A stretch of DNA of 64,000 nt from Clostridium cylindrosporum DSM 605. GTDB taxonomy: Bacteria > Bacillota > Clostridia > Clostridiales > Caloramatoraceae. The notes beneath the pieces are model-generated. The model was not told where the DNA came from, did no database searches, and saw only the letters and a list, made by a program, of their open reading frames with translations. The DNA lies in contig NZ_LFVU01000027.1 of assembly GCF_001047375.1 (NCBI RefSeq), positions 310,001 to 374,000 on the forward strand, in the 5' to 3' direction. The translations under genes and the position numbers were made by a program. Each line of letters opens with the position of its first letter. Position 1 is the first letter of the stretch. Shown here piece after piece: positions 35,651-44,216 of the stretch.

Positions 35651-35788
35651 ATGATAATACAATCACTTGTAGAGATGCTAGTTAGGAAAATCGAAATAGG
35701 GGAAATTAATCCAGTTACAGGGTTAGCATTTAGAGTTGAAGATATCAAAGTAGCTGAATATAAGAATGAAGTAATTAAGAGATTATAA
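35651..35788 (+). CDS. Very small tail-region protein (XkdX-like position)
   Basis: 45 residues, ATG 35651 one base after the previous stop (TAG ATG). Helical, ends EYKNEVIKRL. Position between tail fibre and lysis genes is that of XkdX-type proteins, but the sequence does not clearly match. Confidence 0.5.
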   Translation: MIIQSLVEMLVRKIEIGEINPVTGLAFRVEDIKVAEYKNEVIKRL

Positions 35789-35884
35789 GAGTTGATGATG
35801 TAAGGTTAGATGTTACTTAAATTTAAGATATGTTTACACAAACATAGGATTCAGGGAGGTGAAAGATATCTCTAGCACATATTC

Positions 35885-35928
35885 GGAATTAGGATATACT
35901 ATAAAAGGAATTAGGATATACTATAAAA
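35885..35928. repeat. Two perfect tandem 22-bp repeats
   Basis: The unit GGAATTAGGATATACTATAAAA occurs at 35885-35906 and at once again at 35907-35928, just ahead of the three-gene cassette promoter. It may be a regulatory site or a slippage duplication. Confidence 0.85.
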
Positions 35929-35945
35929 TGTAACTAGGGATATCT

Positions 35946-35962
35946 AAAAGTATGCTTTTTTA
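35946..35962 (+). terminator. Weak hairpin ending the tail operon
   Basis: AAAAG-TATG-CTTTT followed by TT. Only five base pairs, mostly A-T, so weak. Confidence 0.3.
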
Positions 35963-35975
35963 TAATAGAAAAATT

Positions 35976-36004
35976 TTGTAATTTATTGTTAATACGTGTA
36001 TAAT
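35976..36004 (+). promoter_or_regulatory. Promoter of the three-gene accessory cassette
   Basis: TTGTAA (35976-35981), 17-base spacer, perfect TATAAT (35999-36004), 40 bases before the first gene. Confidence 0.7.
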
Positions 36005-36044
36005 TTACATAATAATAATCATGTAAGTTATGGAGGGTTTATCA

Positions 36045-37100
36045 ATGAATGAGATACAGACACTAAGGTGGAATACATTAAAAAATATTGGGGTACCTTT
36101 TTCAGTAGTAAAGGATAAAGTAAGAGATATTTATAATATAAATATAGATGAAGTAAATATAAGTGATTTTCTTGAAAATATTAGTATGAAATATAGTCAA
36201 ATAGATATTGATCAATTGCTTTTTCATTTAGAGGAATATTCTTTTAAAAAAATGTTTATATTTTCAGTAAAGGATAAAGTTATAGAGGAATTATGTACTG
36301 ATATTTTAAAAGAAGAATTTATGGTTAGAAATAGGATAAAAGGATTATATGATAATGAGCAATTAGCTGGAATAAATGAAGACATGAGTTGTGTTTATGT
36401 ATCTGAAAAAGATAAATATTTTATAATTAAAATGGCCCAAAGAAAAATCGTAGAAGAAGAAGAAATGTTGGAAACAGGCTGTATAGGTTATAAGCAATAT
36501 GAATACTATGATTTTGTAAAATTTGTTGTTGACTTAAATGAAAGTTTATTATTTATGTTCGTAAATGATTTTTATTCTAAAGCTTGCTATGGTAATAGTA
36601 GTGCTAAAGCAATTACAAACAAAAAGTCAGCATTTTATAATTTGTTTTTAAATGGTAATCAAGCATCATTAATGAAGTATGGCATGGAAGATGCCCTTAA
36701 TAAATATGTACTTGATTTTTTTCAAAATTTAGTAGATGAAAATGGAGAATTTAAAGAATTTGGGGAAGTTGAAAATAATATATCAAGAAAAATAACTATA
36801 ATTGAAACAGAAGATCCAATAGACACTAAAAATAACTTGCGTAGTAGTGAAAGAGATTCAAGACATAATAAGTATAGGTTGCAGGCGATAAATTATGCAT
36901 TACAGAATGAAGAACACTGTGTTAAAATGATAGAGTGCATAATAGGTAGCAGGATAATTATTTTTAAAAGTAGTGGAGAAATTATATTGCAGGGACCATT
37001 TTTGGGAATGGAGGTTATCTCAAATGTGTGCAAAGAAGTATTTCCAAGATACAAATTACCTGAGTATGAAAGTGAAGGCTCGAGAGAAAATCTTATATGA
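36045..37100 (+). CDS. Accessory cassette gene 1, unknown soluble protein
   Basis: 351 residues from ATG 36045, chosen because GGAGGG precedes it (ATG 36030 overlaps that site). No signal peptide or membrane segment. Rich in Glu, Lys, Ile and Asn. A basic-polar stretch NLRSSERDSRHNKYRLQAIN lies near 268-287. I recognise no family. First of three overlapping or adjacent genes with their own promoter and terminator between the tail and lysis modules, which suggests a function outside virion assembly. Confidence 0.6.
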   Translation: MNEIQTLRWNTLKNIGVPFSVVKDKVRDIYNINIDEVNISDFLENISMKYSQIDIDQLLFHLEEYSFKKMFIFSVKDKVIEELCTDILKEEFMVRNRIKGLYDNEQLAGINEDMSCVYVSEKDKYFIIKMAQRKIVEEEEMLETGCIGYKQYEYYDFVKFVVDLNESLLFMFVNDFYSKACYGNSSAKAITNKKSAFYNLFLNGNQASLMKYGMEDALNKYVLDFFQNLVDENGEFKEFGEVENNISRKITIIETEDPIDTKNNLRSSERDSRHNKYRLQAINYALQNEEHCVKMIECIIGSRIIIFKSSGEIILQGPFLGMEVISNVCKEVFPRYKLPEYESEGSRENLI

Positions 37101-37380
37101 ACTAAATAAGAGATTTATATGTGAAAGAAATGAGGCTGTGCCTATTATATACCTAATAAAGAAAACAAATTTTGAAAAAAAAATGGTCTATCAAGGTATA
37201 CATGAGCTTTTAAATATGGAACTTATTGAAAGAGTTTTTATAAGTGTTTGTCCTATATGTTATGAGAGTAATTTACATATTAATGAAAGTGAATTTTCGA
37301 TTATAAGATGTAACTATTGTAAAGAGATGTACAATAATAATGATTATATTGAGAAATATAGAATTAAGGAAGAAAATTAA
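37066..37380 (+). CDS. Accessory cassette gene 2, winged-helix plus zinc-ribbon protein
   Basis: 104 residues from ATG 37066, overlapping gene 1 by 35 bases with weak ribosome site, so coupled translation is likely. Residues 1-60 look like a winged helix (IIYLIKKTNFEKKMVYQGIH, ELLNMELIERVF). Residues 60-90 carry CPICYE and CNYCKE, a four-cysteine zinc ribbon. It may bind nucleic acid or bridge genes 1 and 3. Confidence 0.6.
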   Translation: MKVKAREKILYELNKRFICERNEAVPIIYLIKKTNFEKKMVYQGIHELLNMELIERVFISVCPICYESNLHINESEFSIIRCNYCKEMYNNNDYIEKYRIKEEN

Positions 37381-37382
37381 TA

Positions 37383-38087
37383 ATGAAAAGTAGAAAACAT
37401 ATTTTATTTTTTTGTGCTAGTATAATACTTTATATAGTGATAAATAGTTTATATATTTATCACTATTATAAAGTAATTAATTTAGATAGTATAAGTACTC
37501 ACTTAGTAATTCAATTTAATACAATTGGTAAATATGTACTTGGCCTTTTAAAGGATTTACAGTCAACAATATTTAAATCAGATATATTTAAAAATATTAT
37601 GTTATTTGCATTAATTATATATTTAGTTTCTTGTTATGACATAATAAAAAAGTTATTTGAAATTATTAAGTCTATAAGAAAAATTGGAGTGAATGGTATT
37701 GAGATATGCATGGAGGGGCTTAAAGAAAATTTAGAAGATCAAAATGAAGTTGTTGAAAAATTAAAAGAAGTAAAAGAACCTAATGAAAGTGAAAAAGAAG
37801 AGATTAAATTAGAAGAAGACAAGAAGAAAGTTAAACAATTAATGTTAGATTGTCCAAGCATTGTTAATATTATTGATAAATTTATTAATTTAGGTTATAG
37901 GAGTATAAAAATACCACTTTCATATGTTCCAAGTAAATATAAGGTAGAAGACTTAGAAAAGATATTTCAAATAGAAATTAAGAAGAGTATGATTCAATTA
38001 GATAAAATAAAACCAGAAATTAGTGCAATTGTAGCTGATACTTTTAGAGAGTTAGAAAGTATGGGAATAATCTACAGAGGTTCTTAA
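37383..38087 (+). CDS. Accessory cassette gene 3, two-helix membrane protein with cytosolic domain
   Basis: 234 residues, two bases after gene 2. Membrane segments at about 8-27 and 70-87. A highly charged coiled coil (about 105-150, Glu/Lys rich) leads to a C-terminal domain of about 80 residues (LDCPSIVNIIDKFINLGYR, IKIPLSYVPSKYKVEDLEKI). A membrane effector controlled by the two soluble partners is one reading, not shown. No family recognised. Confidence 0.6.
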   Translation: MKSRKHILFFCASIILYIVINSLYIYHYYKVINLDSISTHLVIQFNTIGKYVLGLLKDLQSTIFKSDIFKNIMLFALIIYLVSCYDIIKKLFEIIKSIRKIGVNGIEICMEGLKENLEDQNEVVEKLKEVKEPNESEKEEIKLEEDKKKVKQLMLDCPSIVNIIDKFINLGYRSIKIPLSYVPSKYKVEDLEKIFQIEIKKSMIQLDKIKPEISAIVADTFRELESMGIIYRGS

Positions 38088-38122
38088 TGAAAAGTTTTAC
38101 GAAAAAAGATATGAGGAATAAA

Positions 38123-38152
38123 AAATACACTCTTTTACAGGGTGTATTTTTT
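38123..38152 (+). terminator. Terminator of the three-gene cassette
   Basis: AAATACAC (38123-38130) pairs perfectly with GTGTATTT (38142-38149), 11-base loop, then Ts. It lies between gene 3 and the holin gene. Confidence 0.75.
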
Positions 38153-38182
38153 ATTCCTATTTTTAATGAAAGAAGGTGTAAC

Positions 38183-38611
38183 ATGAAAATTTATAGTTTG
38201 GAAGCAAGTGGGTTCGTAGCAGCTACAGGTACAGGGCTTACATACTTATTTGGGGCATGGGATACAGCTTTACTTGTATTAGTTGCATTCATGGTACTAG
38301 ATTATGGAACAGGACTTTTAAGAGCATACGTTAATAAAGAAATATCCTCAGAGAAAGGGTTTAAAGGACTAATAAGAAAAGGAGTAATCCTTATAGTTCT
38401 AATAGTTGCAGTACTCCTTGACAGACTTTTAAATACAGGTACATGGGTATTTAGAACATTGGTATGTTTCTTCTATATAGCAAATGAAGGAATAAGCTTG
38501 CTAGAGAATTGTGCAGGATTAGGATTAAAACTCCCACCACAGCTTCTTGAAGCATTACTACAACTTGAAGAAGGAAATAAGAAAGAAATTAGAAAAGGAG
38601 ATGAAAAGTAA
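38183..38611 (+). CDS. Phage holin (toxin-secretion/lysis family)
   Basis: 142 residues from ATG 38183, behind GAAGGTGTAAC. The start at 38087 would run through the terminator. Two to three membrane segments (about 20-40, 64-82, 88-106) and the motif MVLDYGTGLLRAYVNKEISSEKGFKGLIRK are diagnostic of the phage_holin_4 family. It opens the membrane for the amidase encoded next; the genes overlap by one base. Confidence 0.93.
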   Translation: MKIYSLEASGFVAATGTGLTYLFGAWDTALLVLVAFMVLDYGTGLLRAYVNKEISSEKGFKGLIRKGVILIVLIVAVLLDRLLNTGTWVFRTLVCFFYIANEGISLLENCAGLGLKLPPQLLEALLQLEEGNKKEIRKGDEK

Positions 38612-39504
38612 TGATTATAGGAATAGATATGGGACATACATTAGAAGGTTCAAATTACGGAGCTATAGGCGTATTAAAAGAAAGTGAAGAAACTAGAAGG
38701 TTAGGAAATAAGGTAATCAAATACCTTAATCAACTTGGTCATACTGTAGTTAATTGTACAATAGATAGAGCAGCTAGTAATACGGAAAGTTTATTCAAAA
38801 GAGTTTCCAAAGCTAATGCACAGTCATTAGATTTATTTGTATCAATTCATCTTAATAGTGGTGGTGGATGTGGAACAGAGGTATTTACTTATAGTGGAAA
38901 ACAACATCTTGAAGCAATCAGAGTATTAGATAAAATGAATTCTATTGGATTTGTTAACAGAGGAGTAAAAGATGGATCTAGTCTTTATGTAGTTAAAAAT
39001 ACAAGGGCTAAAAGTATGCTTGTTGAAGTATGTTTTGTAGATAATATTGAAGACGTTAATCTATATAAAGATAATATAAATAGTATAGCTAAATCAATAG
39101 CCGAAGGAATTACTGGACAAATAATAAATGATATAGAAAGTGAGGACGATGAGATGATACCAGGAACAGTTAAATTAGCAGCGTGTAGTTATAATCCTAT
39201 AGCTAAACAGATGGTAGAAGAAATTAAGATACTTCAAGGGGTTATGGGATTGTCTAAAGATGGTGTTGCTACAGAGGAACTTATAAAGAAGTTACCACAA
39301 CTTATAGGTATTGAAGCTAGAGGGGTAGTTACTGTTATGCAAAGAATATTAATTATGAAAGGATTTTTAAGCAAGGGCTCTGATACAGGAATTATGGGGC
39401 CAGCAAATAGAGATGCTATAAATAAGTTTAAAATAAGTACGGGAATCCCGTTTGGATATATTCTAATAAATAACCTCACCTGGAGAAAATTATTAGAGTA
39501 TTAA
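38611..39504 (+). CDS. Endolysin: N-acetylmuramoyl-L-alanine amidase
   Basis: 297 residues. Amidase_3 domain at 1-170: GIDMGHTLEGS, SESL-like ASNTESLFKRVSKAN, DLFVSIHLNSGG and MLVEVCFVDN give the zinc ligands and catalytic Glu. After an acidic linker (ESEDDE) residues 182-297 form a wall-binding region with a peptidoglycan-binding-like GIMGPANRDAINKFK. An in-frame ATG at 39154 with GAGGA upstream may yield this C-terminal part alone. Releases progeny phage. Confidence 0.92.
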   Translation: MIIGIDMGHTLEGSNYGAIGVLKESEETRRLGNKVIKYLNQLGHTVVNCTIDRAASNTESLFKRVSKANAQSLDLFVSIHLNSGGGCGTEVFTYSGKQHLEAIRVLDKMNSIGFVNRGVKDGSSLYVVKNTRAKSMLVEVCFVDNIEDVNLYKDNINSIAKSIAEGITGQIINDIESEDDEMIPGTVKLAACSYNPIAKQMVEEIKILQGVMGLSKDGVATEELIKKLPQLIGIEARGVVTVMQRILIMKGFLSKGSDTGIMGPANRDAINKFKISTGIPFGYILINNLTWRKLLEY

Positions 39505-39551
39505 AAGCTAATAATATATAGTTAGATTTTAATACTCTTTAAAAATGGACG

Positions 39552-39578
39552 TTCTAAGGTATCACAGATATCTTAGAA
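39552..39578. repeat. Inverted repeat before the restriction-modification gene
   Basis: TTCTAAGGTATC and GATATCTTAGAA form a 12-pair stem with three-base loop (one G-T). No T run follows, so it may be an operator rather than a terminator. Confidence 0.5.
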
Positions 39579-39667
39579 TTATGTTAATAAGGCCATGAAA
39601 CTTGTGGAAATTATACTGATTTTGCAGTACTATTTTAATAGTATGTTTAAAAGAAAGGTATGATATC

Positions 39668-42358
39668 ATGTTAAGTTGGAATGAAATAGAAACAAAGGCA
39701 ATAGCATTTTCAAAGACATGGAGAAATTGTAAGGGTGATGAACGGCAAGAAGCACAGACTTTCGAGAAGGATTTCATGAGTGTATTTGGTGTTGATTGGC
39801 ACGAAGGACTTCATGAATATCAAGTTTATGATTATCAAGGTAGGGTTGGATATGTAGATTATCTTTTGCCAGGGAAAATATTAATTGAAATGAAGAGCAA
39901 AGGTGAATCCTTGGTTAAAGCGTATAATCAAGGTTATGACTATGCTAAATGTCTTAAACCAGATGAATATCCAGAGTTGTTGATGGTATCAGACTTCAAC
40001 TTTATACAGGTAACAAATTTAAAAACAATGCAAACATTTAAAAAGTTTAAAGTTAGTGAATTGAAAAATAAGGTAAGGATGCTAGGTACACTAGCTGGAT
40101 ATAACTCAGAGGTGACTTTTAAAACAGATATTGAAGTTAACACGGATGCTTCATATAAAATGGCAAAGTTACATGATAAATTAAAGGAAAATGGTTACGA
40201 GGGAAGAAACTTAGAAGTTTATTTAGTACGCCTTTTATTTTGTTTATTTGCAGAGGATACGGGTATATTCGAAAGTGGTGCTTTTGAAAATTATATTTTA
40301 AGTTCCAAAGAAGACGGCAGTGATTTATCATCCAGAATGATTTCACTTTTCAGTATTCTAAATACACCAGAAAATAAAAGAATGAAAACTTTACCTAATG
40401 AACTAAAAAAATTTCGCTACATTAATGGAAAGTTATTTTCTGAAATGCTTCCACCTGCATTCTTTGATCATAAGATGCGTAGTTTAATTTTAGATTGTTG
40501 CAATTTTGATTGGGGATATATATCACCAGCTATTTTTGGGGCAATGTTTCAAGGCGTTATGAACCAAAAAGAACGAAGAGAGTTAGGGGCACACTATACT
40601 TCTGAAAAAAATATAATGAAATTAATAAAACCATTATTTCTAGATGATTTATGGGATGAATTTAACAGGTGTAAAATAAGTACAGTACAGCTCGAAGCAT
40701 TTCATAATAAGATTGCTTCCCTATACTTTTTTGATCCAGCATGTGGATGTGGCAATTTTTTAATTATTACATATAGAGAATTAAGGTTGCTAGAATTTGA
40801 ATTATTAAAAATGCTTTATGACAATAAACAGATGACTATTATAGAGACATTATGTAAAGTGTCAGTTAATCAGTTTTACGGTATTGAAGTTGAAGAATTT
40901 CCTTGCCAAATAGCATACGTAGGTCTTTTATTAATGAAACATCAAATGGATATAGAAACATCAAATTATTTTGGGATAAATTTTATTGACTTTCCAATTA
41001 CCGATACAGCTAATATAGTTCACGGTAATGCATTAAAAATGTCTTGGGAAGATGTTGTATCTAAGGATAAGTTATCTTATATAATTGGCAATCCACCTTT
41101 TATTGGAGCAAGGTTTATGAATACAGAGCAAAAAGAAGATATATTAACTTTATTTGATAGCATTAAGAATGCAGGAAATCTTGATTATGTAACTGGTTGG
41201 TATAAAAAAGCAAGTGAATATATAATTGATACAAATATAAAATCTGCTTTTGTTTCTACAAATTCAATTGTTCAAGGAGAGCAGTCACCAATATTATGGA
41301 GAGTATTATTTGAAAAGTACAATATCCATATTGATTTTGCTTATAGAACATTCAAATGGGGAAACGAAGCAAAAGGGAAAGCTGCTGTTCATTGTGTAAT
41401 TATTGGATTCAGCTCAAGTAAGATATTTTCTAATATGAGAATATTCCTAGAAGATGAAACTGTTATCTATGCAGAAAATATAAATCCGTATTTAGTAAAT
41501 GCAGATAACGTATTTATTGAAAGTAGAAAAAAAGCTATTTGTAATGTTCCAACAATGTGTTTAGGGAATATGCCTAATGATGGGGGATATCTTTTATTTT
41601 CTGATGAAGAAAAGGAGGAGTTTTTATCATCAAATCCTAATAGTGAAAAATGGTTCAAAAAATTTGTGGGTTCTCATGAATACATTAATAGTATTACAAG
41701 ATGGTGTTTATGGTTAGAGGGTACTTCACCTTCAGAACTTAAGAGTTGTAAGGGCATATTAGAAAGGATTAGTAAAGTTAGAGAGTTTAGACTTGCTAGT
41801 AAGAGAAAAGCAACTCAGAAACTTGCAGACTCACCTATGAATTTTGGCGAGATTAGACAGCCAAAAGGAAATTATATATTAGTTCCAAGACATTCATCTG
41901 AAAAAAGAAAGTATTTACCTATTGGATTTATGGAACCAGACGTAATATGTGGAGACGCTAATCTTATGATACCAGAAGCTACAATCTATGAATTTGGTAT
42001 TTTAATTTCTAATGTGCATATGGTCTGGATGCGTACTATTTGTGGGAGAATAAAAAGTGATTATAGATATTCTAATAATTTAGTTTATAATAATTTTCCT
42101 TGGCCAAGTATAAATGAAAAACATAGAGAGTTAATAGAAAGGGCTGCTTGGGAAGTTTTATACATAAGAGAAAAGTATCCAAATGACAGTTTAGCTAACT
42201 TATATGACCCATTATTAATGCCATTAGATTTGCTGAGAGCACATCGTAATCTTGATAAGGAGGTTTATAAAGCTTATGGAATTGAGTGGGAATCAGAAGA
42301 AATGTGTATGGCTAAATTAATAGAAATGTATTTAGAGTTGATTGAAAATAAAAAATAG
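39668..42358 (+). CDS. MmeI-like (type IIL) single-chain restriction-modification enzyme
   Basis: 896 residues, the usual MmeI length. N-terminal nuclease: PD-(D/E)XK residues D64, E74 and K76 in YVDYLLPGKILIEMKSKG. A helical spacer follows. The N6-adenine methyltransferase has motif I FDPACGCGNFLI near 355 and motif IV IIGNPPFIG near 473. The target-recognition region is about 620-830. One protein both methylates and cuts, and marks the host at one strand. Placed at the attR end of the prophage, it probably protects the lysogen from other phages. Confidence 0.9.
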   Translation: MLSWNEIETKAIAFSKTWRNCKGDERQEAQTFEKDFMSVFGVDWHEGLHEYQVYDYQGRVGYVDYLLPGKILIEMKSKGESLVKAYNQGYDYAKCLKPDEYPELLMVSDFNFIQVTNLKTMQTFKKFKVSELKNKVRMLGTLAGYNSEVTFKTDIEVNTDASYKMAKLHDKLKENGYEGRNLEVYLVRLLFCLFAEDTGIFESGAFENYILSSKEDGSDLSSRMISLFSILNTPENKRMKTLPNELKKFRYINGKLFSEMLPPAFFDHKMRSLILDCCNFDWGYISPAIFGAMFQGVMNQKERRELGAHYTSEKNIMKLIKPLFLDDLWDEFNRCKISTVQLEAFHNKIASLYFFDPACGCGNFLIITYRELRLLEFELLKMLYDNKQMTIIETLCKVSVNQFYGIEVEEFPCQIAYVGLLLMKHQMDIETSNYFGINFIDFPITDTANIVHGNALKMSWEDVVSKDKLSYIIGNPPFIGARFMNTEQKEDILTLFDSIKNAGNLDYVTGWYKKASEYIIDTNIKSAFVSTNSIVQGEQSPILWRVLFEKYNIHIDFAYRTFKWGNEAKGKAAVHCVIIGFSSSKIFSNMRIFLEDETVIYAENINPYLVNADNVFIESRKKAICNVPTMCLGNMPNDGGYLLFSDEEKEEFLSSNPNSEKWFKKFVGSHEYINSITRWCLWLEGTSPSELKSCKGILERISKVREFRLASKRKATQKLADSPMNFGEIRQPKGNYILVPRHSSEKRKYLPIGFMEPDVICGDANLMIPEATIYEFGILISNVHMVWMRTICGRIKSDYRYSNNLVYNNFPWPSINEKHRELIERAAWEVLYIREKYPNDSLANLYDPLLMPLDLLRAHRNLDKEVYKAYGIEWESEEMCMAKLIEMYLELIENKK

Positions 42359-42605
42359 GATATATGTAAGTCATAAAAGACAGTTTATATGTAAAAATTG
42401 CAGTGTTAAAAGAAAATGTAGCTTTATATATTTAATTTTTTCATATTGTAGTATGATATTTCTTATTTGTAGAAAGAATTATTATAAGATACACTATAAT
42501 AATTTGAGTGATATTTTTATTAGGTTAATTCTAAAATGGCATTACTTAGCATATAAAGTTTCAAGAAGGAATTTATACAAATTTTGTAGAAATATAAAAG
42601 AATAA
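42342..42605 (+). CDS. Doubtful small basic cysteine-rich frame
   Basis: 87 codons overlapping the end of the preceding gene by 17 bases, very rich in Lys, Ile, Tyr and Cys (CKNCSVKRKC). No ribosome site in a good position. It may be a chance frame in AT-rich DNA or a remnant. Confidence 0.25.
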   Translation: MKIKNRIYVSHKRQFICKNCSVKRKCSFIYLIFSYCSMIFLICRKNYYKIHYNNLSDIFIRLILKWHYLAYKVSRRNLYKFCRNIKE

Positions 42606-42649
42606 ATGATAAACTTTATAAGTACAAAATATTATTTGGAGGTAATGGG

Positions 42650-43090
42650 ATGTATAGTGCTATAGACGTTGCAAAGTATACTTTAGAGTATTGTGAAAAA
42701 GAGTTGAATAAACCCATAACTAATCTTCAGTTACAGAAGCTTTTATATTATATGCAGGGAAATTCTATTTTGGCTAATGATAAAATTCTTTTTATCAACG
42801 ATATACAAGCATGGAAGTATGGACCAGTAGTTCCAGATGTATATTATTGGTTTAATGGATATTCTTCAAATTGTATAAAGGGGATAGAGAAAAGAGATGA
42901 CATGCATTTTGAAGAATGTGATTTAGAAGTTATAAGAAATGTTATTAATAAGAAAATAGATATTGATCCATGGAAGCTTGTAGATGATACTCACAATGAG
43001 TTACCTTGGAAAGAAAACTATATAGAAAATATGAATTGTGAGATACCAATAACTAGTCTAAGAGAGAATATATCACTATTTGAACTATAA
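42650..43090 (+). CDS. Panacea-domain (DUF4065/SocA-like) antitoxin
   Basis: 146 residues behind TTGGAGG. The domain markers are clear: VAKYTLEYCEKEL, ITNLQLQKLLYYMQG (23-37) and AWKYGPVVPDVYYWFNGY (60-77). Panacea proteins are antitoxins that neutralise many unrelated toxins encoded beside them, and relatives act as proteolytic adaptors. The gene 37 bases downstream is the expected partner. Confidence 0.85.
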   Translation: MYSAIDVAKYTLEYCEKELNKPITNLQLQKLLYYMQGNSILANDKILFINDIQAWKYGPVVPDVYYWFNGYSSNCIKGIEKRDDMHFEECDLEVIRNVINKKIDIDPWKLVDDTHNELPWKENYIENMNCEIPITSLRENISLFEL

Positions 43091-43126
43091 GTATTATAAA
43101 CATATGGTTAATTGGGAGAAAAGAAA

Positions 43127-44047
43127 ATGAGTTACATATCACGAGGAGAAACATATGAATTATTGGATAGCCTTAACAAAATGGGATCTAAAATTAACTT
43201 TGAAGAAGTTAAAAAGATTGAATTAAAGGGCGATAGAGTAGAATATAATTTAATTTTAAATTATATTGAAGATATTCAAGATGATGAACAAAGAGATAAC
43301 TTGCGTAGAAATATTTCTAAATTTAAAGATTTATATGGGAGTGACTTACAGAATAATTTTTTGAAAATAATAGATTATGTACTTTTAGAAATACCCAGAG
43401 TAAATCGTAGTAGAAGAGTTGATAAACAAATTGAGTCAACTTCTTTATATATTGAGAAATTAAAGTTATCAAATGAAGAACATAAAAGTATTATTGCACA
43501 AAGTCAAGAAAAAATGGGTAAAATGCAAGGCGATTTTATATCAATTCTAAGTATTTTTTCTGCGGTTATAATAGCGTTCTTTGGAGGACTAAACTTTATC
43601 GCTAGTGCTCTTAATGCTATTGATAAAATAAATTCTTATAAGCTAACATTTGTAATTTTGATAATTGGATTTATAATGTTTAATATAATATATATGTTGT
43701 TATATACAATATCTAAAATAACAGGGAGAAAAATAACTATAGATAAGATACCGGATAAGTGTTCAAAATGCAAAAAGATGTCGTTTATGTTATGTTTAAG
43801 ATATAAATATCCTATAGTATACGTATACAATTTTCTGACATTGATATTATGTGTTGCGACTTTACTTTTGTATACCATAGATAGATATAATATATTTACA
43901 AGAATTTCATATTTAAAAGCTAATATGCTTATTGTAATATTAAGTCTATTTATTTTAGTACTTTTAGCATATATATTTTTTATATATCTTAAAAGTAAAA
44001 AAAATAGTTGTGATATAAGTGAGTGTGCAAAGTCTTTAGATTCATAG
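43127..44047 (+). CDS. Membrane protein, probable toxin partner of the Panacea protein
   Basis: 306 residues from ATG 43127 (GGGAG eight bases upstream; TTG 43112 less likely). Soluble N-terminus with a coiled coil around 100-135, then four membrane segments near 138-162, 172-195, 229-250 and 265-288. CSKC lies in the loop after segment two. Membrane toxins are one class found with Panacea antitoxins, so a membrane-damaging abortive-infection role is inferred, not seen. Confidence 0.6.
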   Translation: MSYISRGETYELLDSLNKMGSKINFEEVKKIELKGDRVEYNLILNYIEDIQDDEQRDNLRRNISKFKDLYGSDLQNNFLKIIDYVLLEIPRVNRSRRVDKQIESTSLYIEKLKLSNEEHKSIIAQSQEKMGKMQGDFISILSIFSAVIIAFFGGLNFIASALNAIDKINSYKLTFVILIIGFIMFNIIYMLLYTISKITGRKITIDKIPDKCSKCKKMSFMLCLRYKYPIVYVYNFLTLILCVATLLLYTIDRYNIFTRISYLKANMLIVILSLFILVLLAYIFFIYLKSKKNSCDISECAKSLDS

Positions 44048-44134
44048 TATATATTTAGATTCTGAAAATGTTTAATTAATGTACACATTTTGTGCACTAA
44101 AGTCAAATGTTAATAGATATTATTAAAAGTATGT

Positions 44135-44178
44135 AAACCTCTAAAAGTCTTTTATATGAATGCTTTTAGAGGTTTTTT
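44135..44178 (+). terminator. Terminator at the prophage right end
   Basis: A 13-bp perfect stem (44135-44147 with 44163-44175) and T run, closing the Panacea/membrane operon before attR. Confidence 0.85.
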
Positions 44179-44216
44179 ATTATTTATAAATACGAATATT
44201 TAGGCCTTTCTTTGAC

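Noticed and set aside
38087-38182. Upstream extension of the holin
   Set aside because: It runs through a strong terminator hairpin and lacks a ribosome site; ATG 38183 has both site and family N-terminus.
39552-39578. Inverted repeat after the endolysin as terminator
   Set aside because: The stem is good but no T run follows, so it was listed as a repeat or possible operator only.
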